Of a stretch of 31,115 bases of DNA, positions 1-8,902 are shown piece by piece. Position 1 is the first letter of the stretch; the number at the start of each line of letters is the position of its first letter. This DNA is from Isotricha intestinalis (lineage: Eukaryota > Ciliophora > Litostomatea > Vestibuliferida > Isotrichidae), in assembly GCA_023807065.1 (NCBI GenBank), contig JAJJLU010000566.1, positions 1 through 31,115 on the forward strand, read 5' to 3'. The notes below the pieces were generated by a model, which was not told where the DNA came from, did not search any database, and saw only the letters and a program-made list of their open reading frames with translations. The position numbers and the translations under genes are program-made.

Positions 1-271
1 AATTTTGAAAGAATATATTTTAAATTAAGCAAAAATTAAATATTTTTGATTTTCATAAAATAATTATTATTAAAATATTTTAATCAAAAATAACCTAAAA
101 CGAAAAATAAAAATATATAAAAATAACTAAATTTAAAAAATTTACTATAAAAATAATGATTTAACTATATTAAAAAAAATAAAAAAAAAATTATTCTAAA
201 AAGATTTAATAAGTCATTAAATTAATGTAAATATTTAAACATAAAAAAAATAAAAAAAATCATAGATTTAA
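1..271. other. Left-end A+T-rich flank, no gene seen
   Basis: This stretch is almost purely A and T, with many short A-runs and T-runs and dense stop codons in all frames. It is the 5' flank of the RNA cyclase gene and probably holds its promoter, but I recognise no specific element. There is no CCCCAAT-type repeat at base 1, so the left end does not look like a chromosome end. Confidence 0.6.
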
Positions 272-1462
272 ATGGAAAAATCACTAAAAGAGAAAATAGA
301 AGATGAAGAATATATAGAAATAGATGGATCAATATTAGAAGGAGGAGGACAAATATTAAGAATAAGTACATGTTTATCAATATTATTAAACAAAAAAATA
401 AAAATAGAAAAAATAAGAAATGGAAGAAATAACCCAGGAATACAAAATTTACATAAAACATGTTTTGAAAGTTTAAAATTATTATTCCCTCAAACAGAAA
501 TAACAGGTTTATCATTAAATTCAACAAATATAATGTTAAATCCAAAAATATCAGAATTAACAATTGATAAAGAAGAAAAAGATATAAAAATAAAATTAAA
601 AGGTTCATGTTCAACAGCATTATTAATTCAACAAATGTTACCAATATTTTTATTTACTAAAAATATAGAAAAATATAATATTTTCATTTATGGAGGAACA
701 ATAGGAAAATTTGCTCCTTCAATAATTTATTTAAATAATGTTTTATATCCTATTTTAAACAAAATGAATATTTATGCTAATTGTAAAACTTATTTTGAAG
801 GTTTATTTCCTATTGGAAATGGTAAAATTCAATTTTTTACAAAACAATTAAATGAACCTATTAATAATATTAATATTATTAAAAGAGGAAAATTAATTTC
901 TGCAGAAATTAAATGTTGTTCAACTAATAATTTTTCTTTTAATTCTGAAAAACTTCATAAAGAAATTTATAAAGATATTAAAAGATTTATTAGAAAAGAA
1001 TGGGAAAATAGTGGAAATGAAGATAATTTTGATAGTGAAAAAATAAATGTTGAATTAATTGAACTTCCAAATAGTTATTTAACTTTTTTTTATCAAGTTA
1101 TTTTAAAATATGAAAATACTATTATTTCAAATGATTATGTTTATTCAAGTAAAAAAGAAGATAAAAATATTTATAATCAAATTTTAAATGATTTTATTTC
1201 TAAAAGTAAAATTCTCTTTGATAATAGAAATATTTGTTTAGATGAATTTACAGTTGATCATTTAATTATTTTTATGGCTCTTGCAAAAGGAATTTCTAAA
1301 ATTTCTGTTGGGAAAATTAGTTTACATACTCAAACTGCTTTTGAAATTATTAAGAAATTTATTCCTAAAATTAATATTAATATTACTTGTTTAAATCCTA
1401 ATGAAAAAGATGAAGATTTAAAAGAAAATTTAATTGAAATTGAAGGAATCGGATACATTTAA
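272..1462 (+). CDS. RTCA: RNA 3'-terminal phosphate cyclase (RtcA type)
   Basis: The 396-residue protein belongs to the RNA 3'-phosphate cyclase family. These enzymes use ATP to convert an RNA 3'-phosphate into a 2',3'-cyclic phosphate, usually in the nucleus, in RNA repair and processing. Seen directly: DGSILEGGGQILR at residues 18-30, the RNGRNNPGIQNLH block at 49-61, GGTIGKFAPSI at 141-151, and DHLIIFMALA followed by SLHTQTA near the C-terminus. His352 in HTQTA is at the place of the catalytic histidine that becomes adenylated, which favours active RtcA over the non-catalytic Rcl1 paralogue. The glycine-rich GGGE block of the family reads GNG at 182-184. Length is close to family norms. 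The start is the first ATG after an A-rich leader. Stop is TAA. It converges on the DnaJ gene, with 84 bp between stops. Confidence 0.9.
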   Translation: MEKSLKEKIEDEEYIEIDGSILEGGGQILRISTCLSILLNKKIKIEKIRNGRNNPGIQNLHKTCFESLKLLFPQTEITGLSLNSTNIMLNPKISELTIDKEEKDIKIKLKGSCSTALLIQQMLPIFLFTKNIEKYNIFIYGGTIGKFAPSIIYLNNVLYPILNKMNIYANCKTYFEGLFPIGNGKIQFFTKQLNEPINNINIIKRGKLISAEIKCCSTNNFSFNSEKLHKEIYKDIKRFIRKEWENSGNEDNFDSEKINVELIELPNSYLTFFYQVILKYENTIISNDYVYSSKKEDKNIYNQILNDFISKSKILFDNRNICLDEFTVDHLIIFMALAKGISKISVGKISLHTQTAFEIIKKFIPKININITCLNPNEKDEDLKENLIEIEGIGYI

Positions 1463-1546
1463 TTTTAGAAATTACTTATTTTTTATATATATTTATAAAT
1501 ATCTTTTTATTTTTTTATTTATAATATATATTTCTATTTAATTTTT

Positions 1547-3481
1547 TTATTCATTTGATTTATAATGTTGATATAAAAAGAATATAAAATGAGATATAAA
1601 ATTAAATATAAATGAATAAATCATAAAAGATAAAGCTTTATTTCCATTATATTTTAATAAAAAAATAGTTGAAAAAAAAATTAATATATAAATTGTAACA
1701 TATGATATTTTCATTTGACAATATAAACACATAAGAAGTATTTGTTGAATTGAAAAAATTTTAGAAATATTAAATAAATTACTTATATCTTTTATTTTAT
1801 AATCATTAAAATTTGAAAAAGCCATAGATAAATCTTCATAAAAATCAATATTAGAAATTTGCATAAAAAAATTTTCGACTGAGTTAGAATCAATGAAAGA
1901 TTTAAATAAAAATTTTTCTTTTGTTAAATCAATAATTAAATATTTCTTTCCATTATTATTAAATTTTGAATTTGTTGTGTTTAGAAATAAATTATAGAAA
2001 TTAAATAACTTTTTATTATCTTTTAAATTTACATAACCATAATTAACATTAATAATAGTATCATCATTTATATTTTCCATTTGTAAATTTTTTCTAAAAT
2101 TATAAATGAAACTTTTATAAAAAGCAATATTAATTTTATTAAATTTAATATCTTCAAAATCTTCTAATTCAATAATACAAATATCAATTTTTTTTTTATA
2201 ATCATCATTTAATTCATTATTCTCTGAAAATTCTTCTATTTCATCATCATCAATATTTAATTGACTATCAATTAATTCAATTTTGCTTGAACAATGTTTA
2301 AAAAAGTTATTTTTATAAATTTTTAAAAAAGAAATTTTTTTTCCTATTTCAAAAACTTTTTGCAATTTTTGAGTCATATCATCTTTAATACCAATTTGAA
2401 TTGGAATAGGAAAAATTTCTTTAATTAAATTATTATCATTATTAATATTATTAAATGAAATAAATACTTTTTCATTATTTTTAACATTAAAAATTTCTAA
2501 AGCTTCTTTATATATTTCAAATTCATTTTGATAAATTTGACAATTATCATTATTTTTTTGAAAATCTTTGGCAATTAAATCAATAACATTTTTAGAAGAA
2601 AAAATAAAAAATTTTAAATCTAAATCTTTTTTAATATTAATATTATTTTTATGTATAATATTTCCTTTTAAAGAATAAAATTTACTTAATTGATTTTTAT
2701 TAAGCAAAATAATATTTGATTGATAAGAATTTTGAATAAAACTTAATAAACTTAAATAATTAATATTTTCAATATTATTATAAATTTCATTTCCAATTCC
2801 ATTTAAATGAGAATAAATAGAAGGAGGATCATTAAAAGAAAAAGGTAAAAAATTTCTTAATTTATTTTCTTTTAAAATATCAATAACACCAAATTTAATA
2901 ATAGATTTATATCTAAATGAAACTTCATCAAAAATTGAAATAACATCATTTGAATAATCATTATTTATTTTTTTTTCATATACTAATATTATCCAAAAAT
3001 CATTTGATTTATCAATTAATTTATGATAATTATTATAAGTTAAAATAATTGGATTTGAAGAAAATAAATTTTTTGTTGTATATGTATTTTCATTATTTTT
3101 AATTAATATTTCATGTGCTTTTGTTATTTTTAAAAATTTTTCTTTACAATAAGTACAATTTGGGTTTTTATCAGGATGATAAATTTTAGATAATTTTTTA
3201 TATGATTTTCTTATTTCTTTTAAATTTGCTCCTTGTTCTAATCCTAAAATTGAATAATAATTTTCTTCTTCATTATTATCATATCCAATATTTTCATTAT
3301 ATTCATATTTATATTGAAAATATGTCATTATTATTATTATTAATATTATTGTTATTATTATTAAATTTTTAAATATGTTTAATTCTTTTTTTTCATTTTC
3401 TTCATTAGGTGTTTCTAAACTTTTTGTCTCTTTTTTCTCTTTTAAATCTTTTTTTTTTTTCTTTTGTTTATTTTTTATCAT
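1547..3481 (-). CDS. Membrane-anchored DnaJ protein, DNAJC16-like
   Basis: The 644-residue protein has a Lys-rich N-terminus, a hydrophobic segment (about 38-54), and then a J domain (about 74-137) with HPD at 102-104. J domains stimulate Hsp70 ATPase. After it comes a region (about 155-260) resembling a thioredoxin fold without its CxxC, including a PPSI motif like the cis-proline turn followed by an LLSFIQN helix. This order resembles metazoan DNAJC16, an ER protein. The C-terminus has about three hydrophobic segments (roughly 575-638), so it is probably an integral membrane protein of the ER. C109 and C112 form a CxxC just after the HPDKN of the J domain. The middle is Asn- and Asp-rich and poorly conserved. 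Stop is TAA. J domain assignment is firm. The DNAJC16 relation is moderate and the ER site is inferred. Confidence 0.75.
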   Translation of the reverse strand: MIKNKQKKKKKDLKEKKETKSLETPNEENEKKELNIFKNLIIITIILIIIIMTYFQYKYEYNENIGYDNNEEENYYSILGLEQGANLKEIRKSYKKLSKIYHPDKNPNCTYCKEKFLKITKAHEILIKNNENTYTTKNLFSSNPIILTYNNYHKLIDKSNDFWIILVYEKKINNDYSNDVISIFDEVSFRYKSIIKFGVIDILKENKLRNFLPFSFNDPPSIYSHLNGIGNEIYNNIENINYLSLLSFIQNSYQSNIILLNKNQLSKFYSLKGNIIHKNNINIKKDLDLKFFIFSSKNVIDLIAKDFQKNNDNCQIYQNEFEIYKEALEIFNVKNNEKVFISFNNINNDNNLIKEIFPIPIQIGIKDDMTQKLQKVFEIGKKISFLKIYKNNFFKHCSSKIELIDSQLNIDDDEIEEFSENNELNDDYKKKIDICIIELEDFEDIKFNKINIAFYKSFIYNFRKNLQMENINDDTIINVNYGYVNLKDNKKLFNFYNLFLNTTNSKFNNNGKKYLIIDLTKEKFLFKSFIDSNSVENFFMQISNIDFYEDLSMAFSNFNDYKIKDISNLFNISKIFSIQQILLMCLYCQMKISYVTIYILIFFSTIFLLKYNGNKALSFMIYSFIFNFISHFIFFLYQHYKSNE

Positions 3482-3618
3482 TTTTAAAAATAAAAATTAT
3501 TTTTAAATTATATATTTATTAATAAAAATTCATATTATTTAAAATATAAAATTACTATACAATGTTTTTTTAATTTTGCATTTTATTTTTTCTGTGAAAA
3601 AAAGAATAATTATGTATA

Positions 3619-4245
3619 TTAAATTTTGTGATTTTTTTTCTTTTCTTTAGAACTATTTTTTCTATTATTATATTTTTGAATAATTTTATATTGAGTATTA
3701 ATTAATTCTTTTGTTAAATGAGTTGCTTTAATAGGATAATATTCAGTTCCTTTTTTATTTTTAATTCTAAAAGAATTTAATTTTTCATCTTTAGAATCAA
3801 TAATATCTGCAGAAGAATAAGATTTACCTAGATAATTTTTTTTTATATTTCTTGAAGAATGATTTAAAGTTTGATTGATGTTTTTATCAAGTGATTTATT
3901 CTGAGAAGGGAAAATTTTATTTATTTTATTGCTATCATTTCTAAAATGTTCATTACTCATATTATTATTTAAATTTGAAGTTTTTAATTCATTTGTTCTT
4001 TTGAACTCAATATTACTTATAGAATTTTTTGATGCTTTTTTTTCTGATTTTATTGTTGAAATTAGTTCATTGCAAAAATCTAATAAACTTATTATTAATT
4101 TATTCTGATTCTCCAATAACTGAAACATTCTTTTTAAAGAAGATTCCATTAAATTATCTCTTAAATACAAATATTCCTTTGACAAATCATTACTTTTTTT
4201 TTTAAAAATACTAAAGTTAACAGAAAAATCTTGTATTTTAATCAT
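3619..4245 (-). CDS. Small Lys/Ser/Asn-rich protein of unknown function
   Basis: A 208-residue open frame whose family I do not recognise. Residues about 17-65 look helical and amphipathic, with a run of Leu/Met/Ile around RMFQLLENQNKLIISLLDF, and may form a coiled coil. The rest is Ser/Asn/Lys-rich and probably disordered, ending in a basic tail. No signal peptide or membrane segment is seen. The start ATG is preceded by a pure A+T spacer and lies only 54 bp from the start of the divergent methyltransferase gene, so the two may share a bidirectional promoter. Stop is TAA. Codon composition (Gly, Cys and mixed third positions) fits a real gene better than noise. Confidence 0.65.
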   Translation of the reverse strand: MIKIQDFSVNFSIFKKKSNDLSKEYLYLRDNLMESSLKRMFQLLENQNKLIISLLDFCNELISTIKSEKKASKNSISNIEFKRTNELKTSNLNNNMSNEHFRNDSNKINKIFPSQNKSLDKNINQTLNHSSRNIKKNYLGKSYSSADIIDSKDEKLNSFRIKNKKGTEYYPIKATHLTKELINTQYKIIQKYNNRKNSSKEKKKNHKI

Positions 4246-4299
4246 TTATAATAAAATAAAAAACAAACAAAAAAATAAATAAATATAAATATATATTAA
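4246..4299. promoter_or_regulatory. Minimal 54-bp divergent promoter region
   Basis: Only 54 A/T-dominated bases separate the start codons of the minus-strand 208-residue gene and the plus-strand methyltransferase gene. Both transcripts must initiate inside this gap or inside the opposite gene. I see no obvious box beyond TATA-like runs. Assignment rests on position alone. Confidence 0.45.
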
Positions 4300-5112
4300 A
4301 TGGAATCATCCCCAATAGAAAAAATAACAGACTCAGAGAACAAGAATTTACGTTTAATAGAATCGTTAGAATCATTTAAAATAAATTTGAATTCAAAAGA
4401 ATCAAAAAATCCAACAGAAATAGAGAAAAAACACGTATATGAAGTATATGATAAAATAGCAATTCATTTTTCTCATACAAGATATAAACCATGGGCAAAA
4501 GTTGAAGAATTTTTAAAAAATTTACCAGATAATTCCTTTGTTGGAGATATAGGATGTGGAAATGGAAAATATTTAAAAGTAAATCCTAAAATAAATATAT
4601 TTGGTACAGATAGAAGTATAAATTTACTTAAAATTTGTAGAGAAAATATTAGTAATTCTCAATTATTTTCAGCAGATTCTTTAAAATTACCAATAAGAAA
4701 TAATTTCTTTGATGCTATTATTTCTATTGCAGTTATTCATCATTTTTCTAATGATTTATTAAGAATTCAAGCTTTAAAAGAAATTGTAAGAATTTTAAAA
4801 ATTAATGGTAAATTCCTTATTTATGTTTGGGCTCTTGAACAACAAGAAAAAAAATTCACTGAACAAGATAATTTTGTTCCTTGGCATTTACAACAAAAAT
4901 ATGAAAATAATGTTGTTGTTAATACCTTGTCACAAGGTCCTAAAATTGCTAAAGATGATCAAATCAATTGTGTTGTTTATCAAAGATATTATCATGTATT
5001 CAAAAAAGGAGAATTAGAAAATCTTATTTCACAAATTCAAAATGTTGTTATTGAAAAAAGCTATTTTGATCATGCTAATTGGTGTTGTATTGTTAAAAAA
5101 GTTCATAATTAA
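4300..5112 (+). CDS. TRM9: tRNA (carboxymethyluridine-34) methyltransferase, Trm9/ALKBH8 type
   Basis: A 270-residue class I SAM-dependent methyltransferase. Trm9, working with Trm112, methylates carboxymethyl-uridine at the tRNA wobble position to give mcm5U-type bases. Seen directly: the family signature HFSHTRYKPW at residues 57-66, SAM motif I VGDIGCGNGKYL at 81-92, the acidic GTDRS loop at 102-106, the SIAVIHHF stretch, and a C-terminal RYYHVFKKGEL block with HANWCCIVKK at the end. There is no AlkB or RRM domain, so it is the stand-alone Trm9 form, not full ALKBH8. The first about 40 residues are a non-conserved extension. Stop is TAA. The downstream gene is convergent, 96 bp away. Recognition is strong; exact substrate is from family knowledge. 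Confidence 0.9.
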   Translation: MESSPIEKITDSENKNLRLIESLESFKINLNSKESKNPTEIEKKHVYEVYDKIAIHFSHTRYKPWAKVEEFLKNLPDNSFVGDIGCGNGKYLKVNPKINIFGTDRSINLLKICRENISNSQLFSADSLKLPIRNNFFDAIISIAVIHHFSNDLLRIQALKEIVRILKINGKFLIYVWALEQQEKKFTEQDNFVPWHLQQKYENNVVVNTLSQGPKIAKDDQINCVVYQRYYHVFKKGELENLISQIQNVVIEKSYFDHANWCCIVKKVHN

Positions 5113-5208
5113 TTTTATTTTATATAAATTTTTAAATAAATATTTTTTTAATTTAATAAATATTATATATTATTATTAATTATTAAAATTATTTATTATT
5201 TATTTTAA

Positions 5209-7104
5209 TTACTTTTTCATTATTTCAATAAAATATTCTTCTTTATTAATAATATCATTTGTAGATTTTTGCTTTTTTATTTTTTTTGGAATAAAATGAT
5301 AATTTTTTGCTTTTGAATATTGTTTTAAATAAATTTTATTTGATTTTTCTATTAACTGCCGAATTTTAAATTCATTTCTTCTTTCAATAAATTCTTTTTT
5401 TTCTTTTAAATTTTGAATATTATTTTCATATTTTCTTTTTTTAATTAATTGATTAATTTCATTTTTAGTTAAACTTGAATTTAAATATTTATTATGTTTA
5501 TTAAAAGTTTCAATAATTATTTTTTCATAAATTTTTAAACAGAATAAAACTGAATTATAAATTTTTTCTTGAGTCATTTTTGAAATATTTATATTTATTA
5601 TATAATTAATTTGAACATCTGAAATTTTTAAATCATAAATTATATCTTTTGTAATAATTTTAATTTCTAAGAAATATTTTATTTTCTCAATTAATTTTTC
5701 TAATAATAAAGAATATGTAAAATTATAATTTTTTAATATTGAATGATAATTCATTATTATTAATTTATTTTTTTCAAAACCTTTTTCATTTACAATTTTA
5801 TTGTTTTCATTTTCAGTTAATTGAATAGAATTTTCTTTTTTTATATTTTTTAATTCTTTAAGTTTTCTTAATAAATCAAAATTTTTTTGAGAATATTCTT
5901 TTATTTTTTCTTGTAAAATATCTATAAATTCATTATTTGAATTATTTTCTTTTTTTTTATATTTCATTAATTCAATTTTTAATTGTTTAATTTCATATTG
6001 AATAATATCAATTTTACATAAACTATTTAAATAATTATTACTTAATTCTTGAAAAATTGTTTCAAATTCTTCTTTATTTTTAAAAATAGGAAAATTAACA
6101 TTTAAATAATTTTTATATTTTTCAATTTCACTTTTATCTATATTTTCAATATTTTTTTTTCCTAATTCTAAATCTGAAAAAAAATAAGGTAATTTATTTT
6201 TTTTTTCTTTTACTTTAATTAAAAAATTTCTTATATCTTTTAATTGAAAAAATACTTTATTTAATTTTTCAATTTTAGTCATTAAATTTTTTACTTCAAT
6301 AAAGTCTTTTTGTCTCTCTTCAAATAAATTTTGATTTATTTTATATTGTTCTTCATAATATTTTGATAAATACTTTAAATAGGAAATTTCCTTTTGTTTT
6401 ATAGTAAATATTTTTTTTTTACTTGTTACTATTGTTAAATAATTATTTTCTAATTTTTCTTTTTCTTCTTTTTTTATTTGTTTTAAATATTTTAATCTCT
6501 TTTTTTTTGCTTTTATAAAATATTTAATTCTATATATTTCTTTACTATTATTTTTAAAATAATTTAATTGTTTATCTTTACCAATTAAACTTCCTAATTT
6601 AAAATCTAATTTATATCTTTTAATTTTAGTAAAAATTTCATCTTCTTTTAAATTTTTATTATTTTCATCTGAAAAAACAATGCTATTATTTTTTTCAAAA
6701 GAATCATAACTTATTGTTGAGTTTTTATTTTTTGTTAAATAATTTGAAGAAATATTTTTTTGAGAATTAGTATTTTTTCCTATAAAACTATTTTTATATA
6801 ATTCTGTTAAATATAAATTTTTATTTATTCTTAATTTATTATTTTTTCCAGATGAATTTCTTTCATTCTGATTTTTAAATTTCTTTTTATAATTTAAATA
6901 ACTTTTGAATTTTATAAATTGAGAATTCTCAAATGATGAAATTAATAAATTTTGTGGAACTTTTTTTTTCAAATTAATTGTTGTTTTATCTTTATTTTTC
7001 TCTAATGTTGAACATAAATTCGTTGTTGAAGATGAATGATTTGATTTTGTTTTATAAAGAGACATTAATGGAAAAATATTTTTCTTTTTTAAGGAATTAA
7101 ACAT
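5209..7104 (-). CDS. Coiled-coil protein, possibly cytoskeletal or axonemal
   Basis: A 631-residue Lys/Asn/Ile-rich protein without signal peptide or membrane segment. Residues 1-160 are Ser/Asn-rich and probably disordered. From about 165 to 480 it is rich in Lys/Glu/Leu heptad-like helices consistent with long coiled coils, and the C-terminus is another helical Lys-rich region. A block near residues 330-370 (a proline-containing PIFKNKEEFETIFQELSNN followed by Asn-Leu) is reminiscent of a block in the CFAP100/CCDC37-type axonemal coiled-coil proteins. I cannot test this and hold it loosely. The start MFNSLKKK follows an A+T leader, and the stop is TAA. In an organism with cilia a basal body or axoneme role is plausible but unproven. 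Confidence 0.6.
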   Translation of the reverse strand: MFNSLKKKNIFPLMSLYKTKSNHSSSTTNLCSTLEKNKDKTTINLKKKVPQNLLISSFENSQFIKFKSYLNYKKKFKNQNERNSSGKNNKLRINKNLYLTELYKNSFIGKNTNSQKNISSNYLTKNKNSTISYDSFEKNNSIVFSDENNKNLKEDEIFTKIKRYKLDFKLGSLIGKDKQLNYFKNNSKEIYRIKYFIKAKKKRLKYLKQIKKEEKEKLENNYLTIVTSKKKIFTIKQKEISYLKYLSKYYEEQYKINQNLFEERQKDFIEVKNLMTKIEKLNKVFFQLKDIRNFLIKVKEKKNKLPYFFSDLELGKKNIENIDKSEIEKYKNYLNVNFPIFKNKEEFETIFQELSNNYLNSLCKIDIIQYEIKQLKIELMKYKKKENNSNNEFIDILQEKIKEYSQKNFDLLRKLKELKNIKKENSIQLTENENNKIVNEKGFEKNKLIIMNYHSILKNYNFTYSLLLEKLIEKIKYFLEIKIITKDIIYDLKISDVQINYIININISKMTQEKIYNSVLFCLKIYEKIIIETFNKHNKYLNSSLTKNEINQLIKKRKYENNIQNLKEKKEFIERRNEFKIRQLIEKSNKIYLKQYSKAKNYHFIPKKIKKQKSTNDIINKEEYFIEIMKK

Positions 7105-7418
7105 GTTTATATTTATTTTAATTTGTATAAAAATCTATTTATTTAATTTTTTTTGTTTTTTTAATGTATAATTATAACATAATCTATATTTTTAATTTTT
7201 ATTTTCTAAATATAAATTACAATCAGATAAAAAAATTAAAGTTCAATTAATTATTATTCAATTCAAGACTAAAAAAATAAAATAAAATAAACCTTGCAAA
7301 TAATTATCATTATTATTAAATATACATAAATATTCTCTTTAAGAATAAAATTATATAAAACAATGAAAAAATTAAAATAATAATAACCTAAAAAAAATAA
7401 TAAAAACAAGTAAAAGAT
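7105..7418. other. 314-bp intergenic gap, nothing recognised
   Basis: Lies between the stop of the small intron-containing gene and the start of the coiled-coil gene, both on the minus strand. It is A/T-dominated with frequent stops in all frames and has no tRNA-like or hairpin structure that I can see. It presumably holds the 3' end of one transcript and the promoter of the next. Confidence 0.5.
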
Positions 7419-7876
7419 TTAATAAATGAAACAACAATTATTTTTTTTTTCTTCCCAAAAAACTTCAATTAAATTAAATTCTTTAAAAGATTCGATAGCA
7501 ATATTATCAACTAATTTTCCTTTTCCAATTATATCAATAAAACATATTTTTTGTTTTCCTCCTTTTTTAATTTCTATTCCATTTCTATCATATCTTTTTC
7601 CATCTTTCCATTTTCCTATTGGAAAATTTTTTATTGAATTTCTTTTATTTTTTTTTTCTTCAATATAATTATATATATATTGTTACTATTATTATTATTT
7701 GTTATTGAATTTATATTTATTTTTTCTTCTTCTTTTTTTAATTCTTCTATTTTTTTTTCTTTTAAAATTAAATTTTTCTTTCTATTTGAAGGAGATATTT
7801 TTAGACATTGATTTATTGTTTTACTTTTGTTTTTATTTGTTAATTTATTTGTTATTTTTTCATTTGAAGATTCCAT
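7419..7876 (-). CDS. Small spliced gene, unknown function (about 142 aa)
   Basis: Two minus-strand frames join into one protein if an intron is removed. Exon 1 (7876-7687) codes a Lys/Asn/Glu-rich start. Exon 2 (7657-7419) codes a better-composed C-terminus containing GKWKDGKRYDRNG, then KICFIDIIGKGKLV, then AIESFKEFN, ending in a Cys-Cys pair before FIY. A 29-nt GT-AG intron at 7658-7686 keeps the frame and gives about 142 residues. A 71-nt version using a TAG acceptor at 7616 gives about 128. Without splicing the first frame stops 19 codons after the donor. The C-terminal block has the feel of a conserved motif, but I do not recognise a family. No membrane segment. It diverges from the eL30 gene 394 bp away. 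Stop is TAA. Confidence 0.6.
7658..7686 (-). other. Candidate 29-nt GT-AG intron
   Basis: Read on the minus strand, the element starts GTAACA and ends TTGAAG. Removing it joins two coding frames without a stop. Its length is not a multiple of three, so retention causes an early stop, as with many tiny ciliate introns. The alternative acceptor at 7616-7618 (71-nt intron) is equally frame-compatible, so the exact 3' boundary is uncertain. Confidence 0.5.
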
Positions 7877-8270
7877 TTAAAACCAAATAATTAAGAAGTA
7901 TTTTTTTTTAAATAAAATCATATTATTAATATTTTAGTTTTTTAATATTATTAATAATAAAGTGTAAAATATGTTAATAATTAATTTGGAATAAATTAAT
8001 AAAATTATTTTATTTAAATTCCAATCAAGGAATTCTCTTTTATCTTGATTTTTTATTTATTATTTAGGGTGAAAAAGTAAGAATAAATTTTGTATAATTT
8101 ATAAATAAAATGATACTCTTATTAAATAGATTATATTTTATTATTTCTTAAAAAAAAGGATTATAATGAATTAATAAAATTTTTATTTAAATTAAAATTA
8201 TTTTTTTTGATAAAAATAAATTAAAATATTTAATAAATATAATTAATAAATCTAAAATTTTATTTAAAAA
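7877..8270. promoter_or_regulatory. Divergent intergenic region upstream of eL30
   Basis: These 394 bp separate the start codons of the small spliced gene and the ribosomal protein gene, so both promoters should lie here. The sequence is A/T-rich with a few richer patches: a 6-bp hairpin (AATTCC at 8017-8022 with GGAATT at 8029-8034) and a GGGTGAAAAAGTAAG patch near 8069-8083. Whether these are elements of a ribosomal protein promoter or a 5'UTR intron donor cannot be decided by eye. Confidence 0.4.
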
Positions 8271-8594
8271 ATGGGTAAAAAGCAACAAACAGAAAGTGTA
8301 AATTCTAAATTAGCATTAGTAATGAAAAGTGGTAAAGCAGTATTAGGATATAAACAAACATTAAAATCATTAAGGAAAGGATTATTAAAAGCAATATTTG
8401 TTGCTCATAATACTCCATCAATAATTAAAGCTGAAGTTAATTATTATTCTGTTCTTTCTAATACTCATATTTATCATTATACTGGAAATAATATTGATTT
8501 AGGTTCTGCTTGTGGAAAATATCATAGAGTTGCCATTTTAGGTATTCTTGATCCAGGTGATTCTGATATTCTTAATTTATTTGAACAAAAATAA
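8271..8594 (+). CDS. RPL30: 60S ribosomal protein eL30
   Basis: A 107-residue protein matching eL30 along its full length. eL30 is a large-subunit ribosomal protein of the L7Ae-like RNA-binding fold that binds kink-turn RNA. Seen directly: [20 protein letters not shown] near the N-terminus, the [19 protein letters not shown] segment, and [20 protein letters not shown] followed by [10 protein letters not shown]. It lacks the few extra residues found at both ends of animal versions, and no intron interrupts it. Stop is TAA. It stands alone on the plus strand between minus-strand genes. Confidence 0.97.
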   Translation: MGKKQQTESVNSKLALVMKSGKAVLGYKQTLKSLRKGLLKAIFVAHNTPSIIKAEVNYYSVLSNTHIYHYTGNNIDLGSACGKYHRVAILGILDPGDSDILNLFEQK

Positions 8595-8902
8595 ATTAAT
8601 AAATAATTATTTTTATTTTTTTAATTATTGTTTTTTTTTATTTTTTAGTTTTTTTCTTCTTTAATATAATTTTTTTTGTTTTCAGGGAATTTGCTTTTAC
8701 TTTTTATAAAACATATTTTTATATAAAAATCAATAATTTAAATCGGATAATCCTTTTTAAGGAAATAATATTTTTTTGTTGAATTAATTTTAATTCTATA
8801 ATAATAGCAATGATTATCTGATAATGAAAAGAAGATTTAATTTTTTTATTTTTACTTAAATTTATTAATTTAATTATAAATTAAATTTTATTTAAAAAAA
8901 AA
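8595..8902. other. 308-bp convergent gap, nothing recognised
   Basis: Lies between the stops of eL30 (+) and the 329-residue gene (-). It is mostly T- and A-runs with a slightly richer patch at about 8740-8835. No tRNA, snoRNA box pair or open frame could be supported. It probably holds only the two 3'UTRs. Confidence 0.5.

Noticed and set aside
1..40. Telomere at the left end
   Set aside because: No CCCCAAT-type or other C-rich repeat occurs at the start; the sequence is ordinary A+T-rich flank.
222..644. Open frame antisense to the RNA cyclase gene
   Set aside because: Leu/Ile/Phe-only product is the complementary shadow of the conserved cyclase coding strand.
7426..7668. Plus-strand 80-residue frame starting at 7426
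   Set aside because: It is the antisense shadow of exon 2 of the minus-strand spliced gene; its Phe/Pro/Ser composition mirrors Lys/Gly/Arg codons.
8066..8130. 5'UTR intron upstream of eL30 starting at GTAAG
   Set aside because: A GT-AG span of about 50 nt can be drawn, but nothing in the sequence tests it and it is longer than the better-supported intron here.
8810..8835. C/D-box snoRNA-like ATGATT and CTGA motifs
   Set aside because: The two boxes are nearly adjacent with no guide region or closing stem, so they do not fit a snoRNA.
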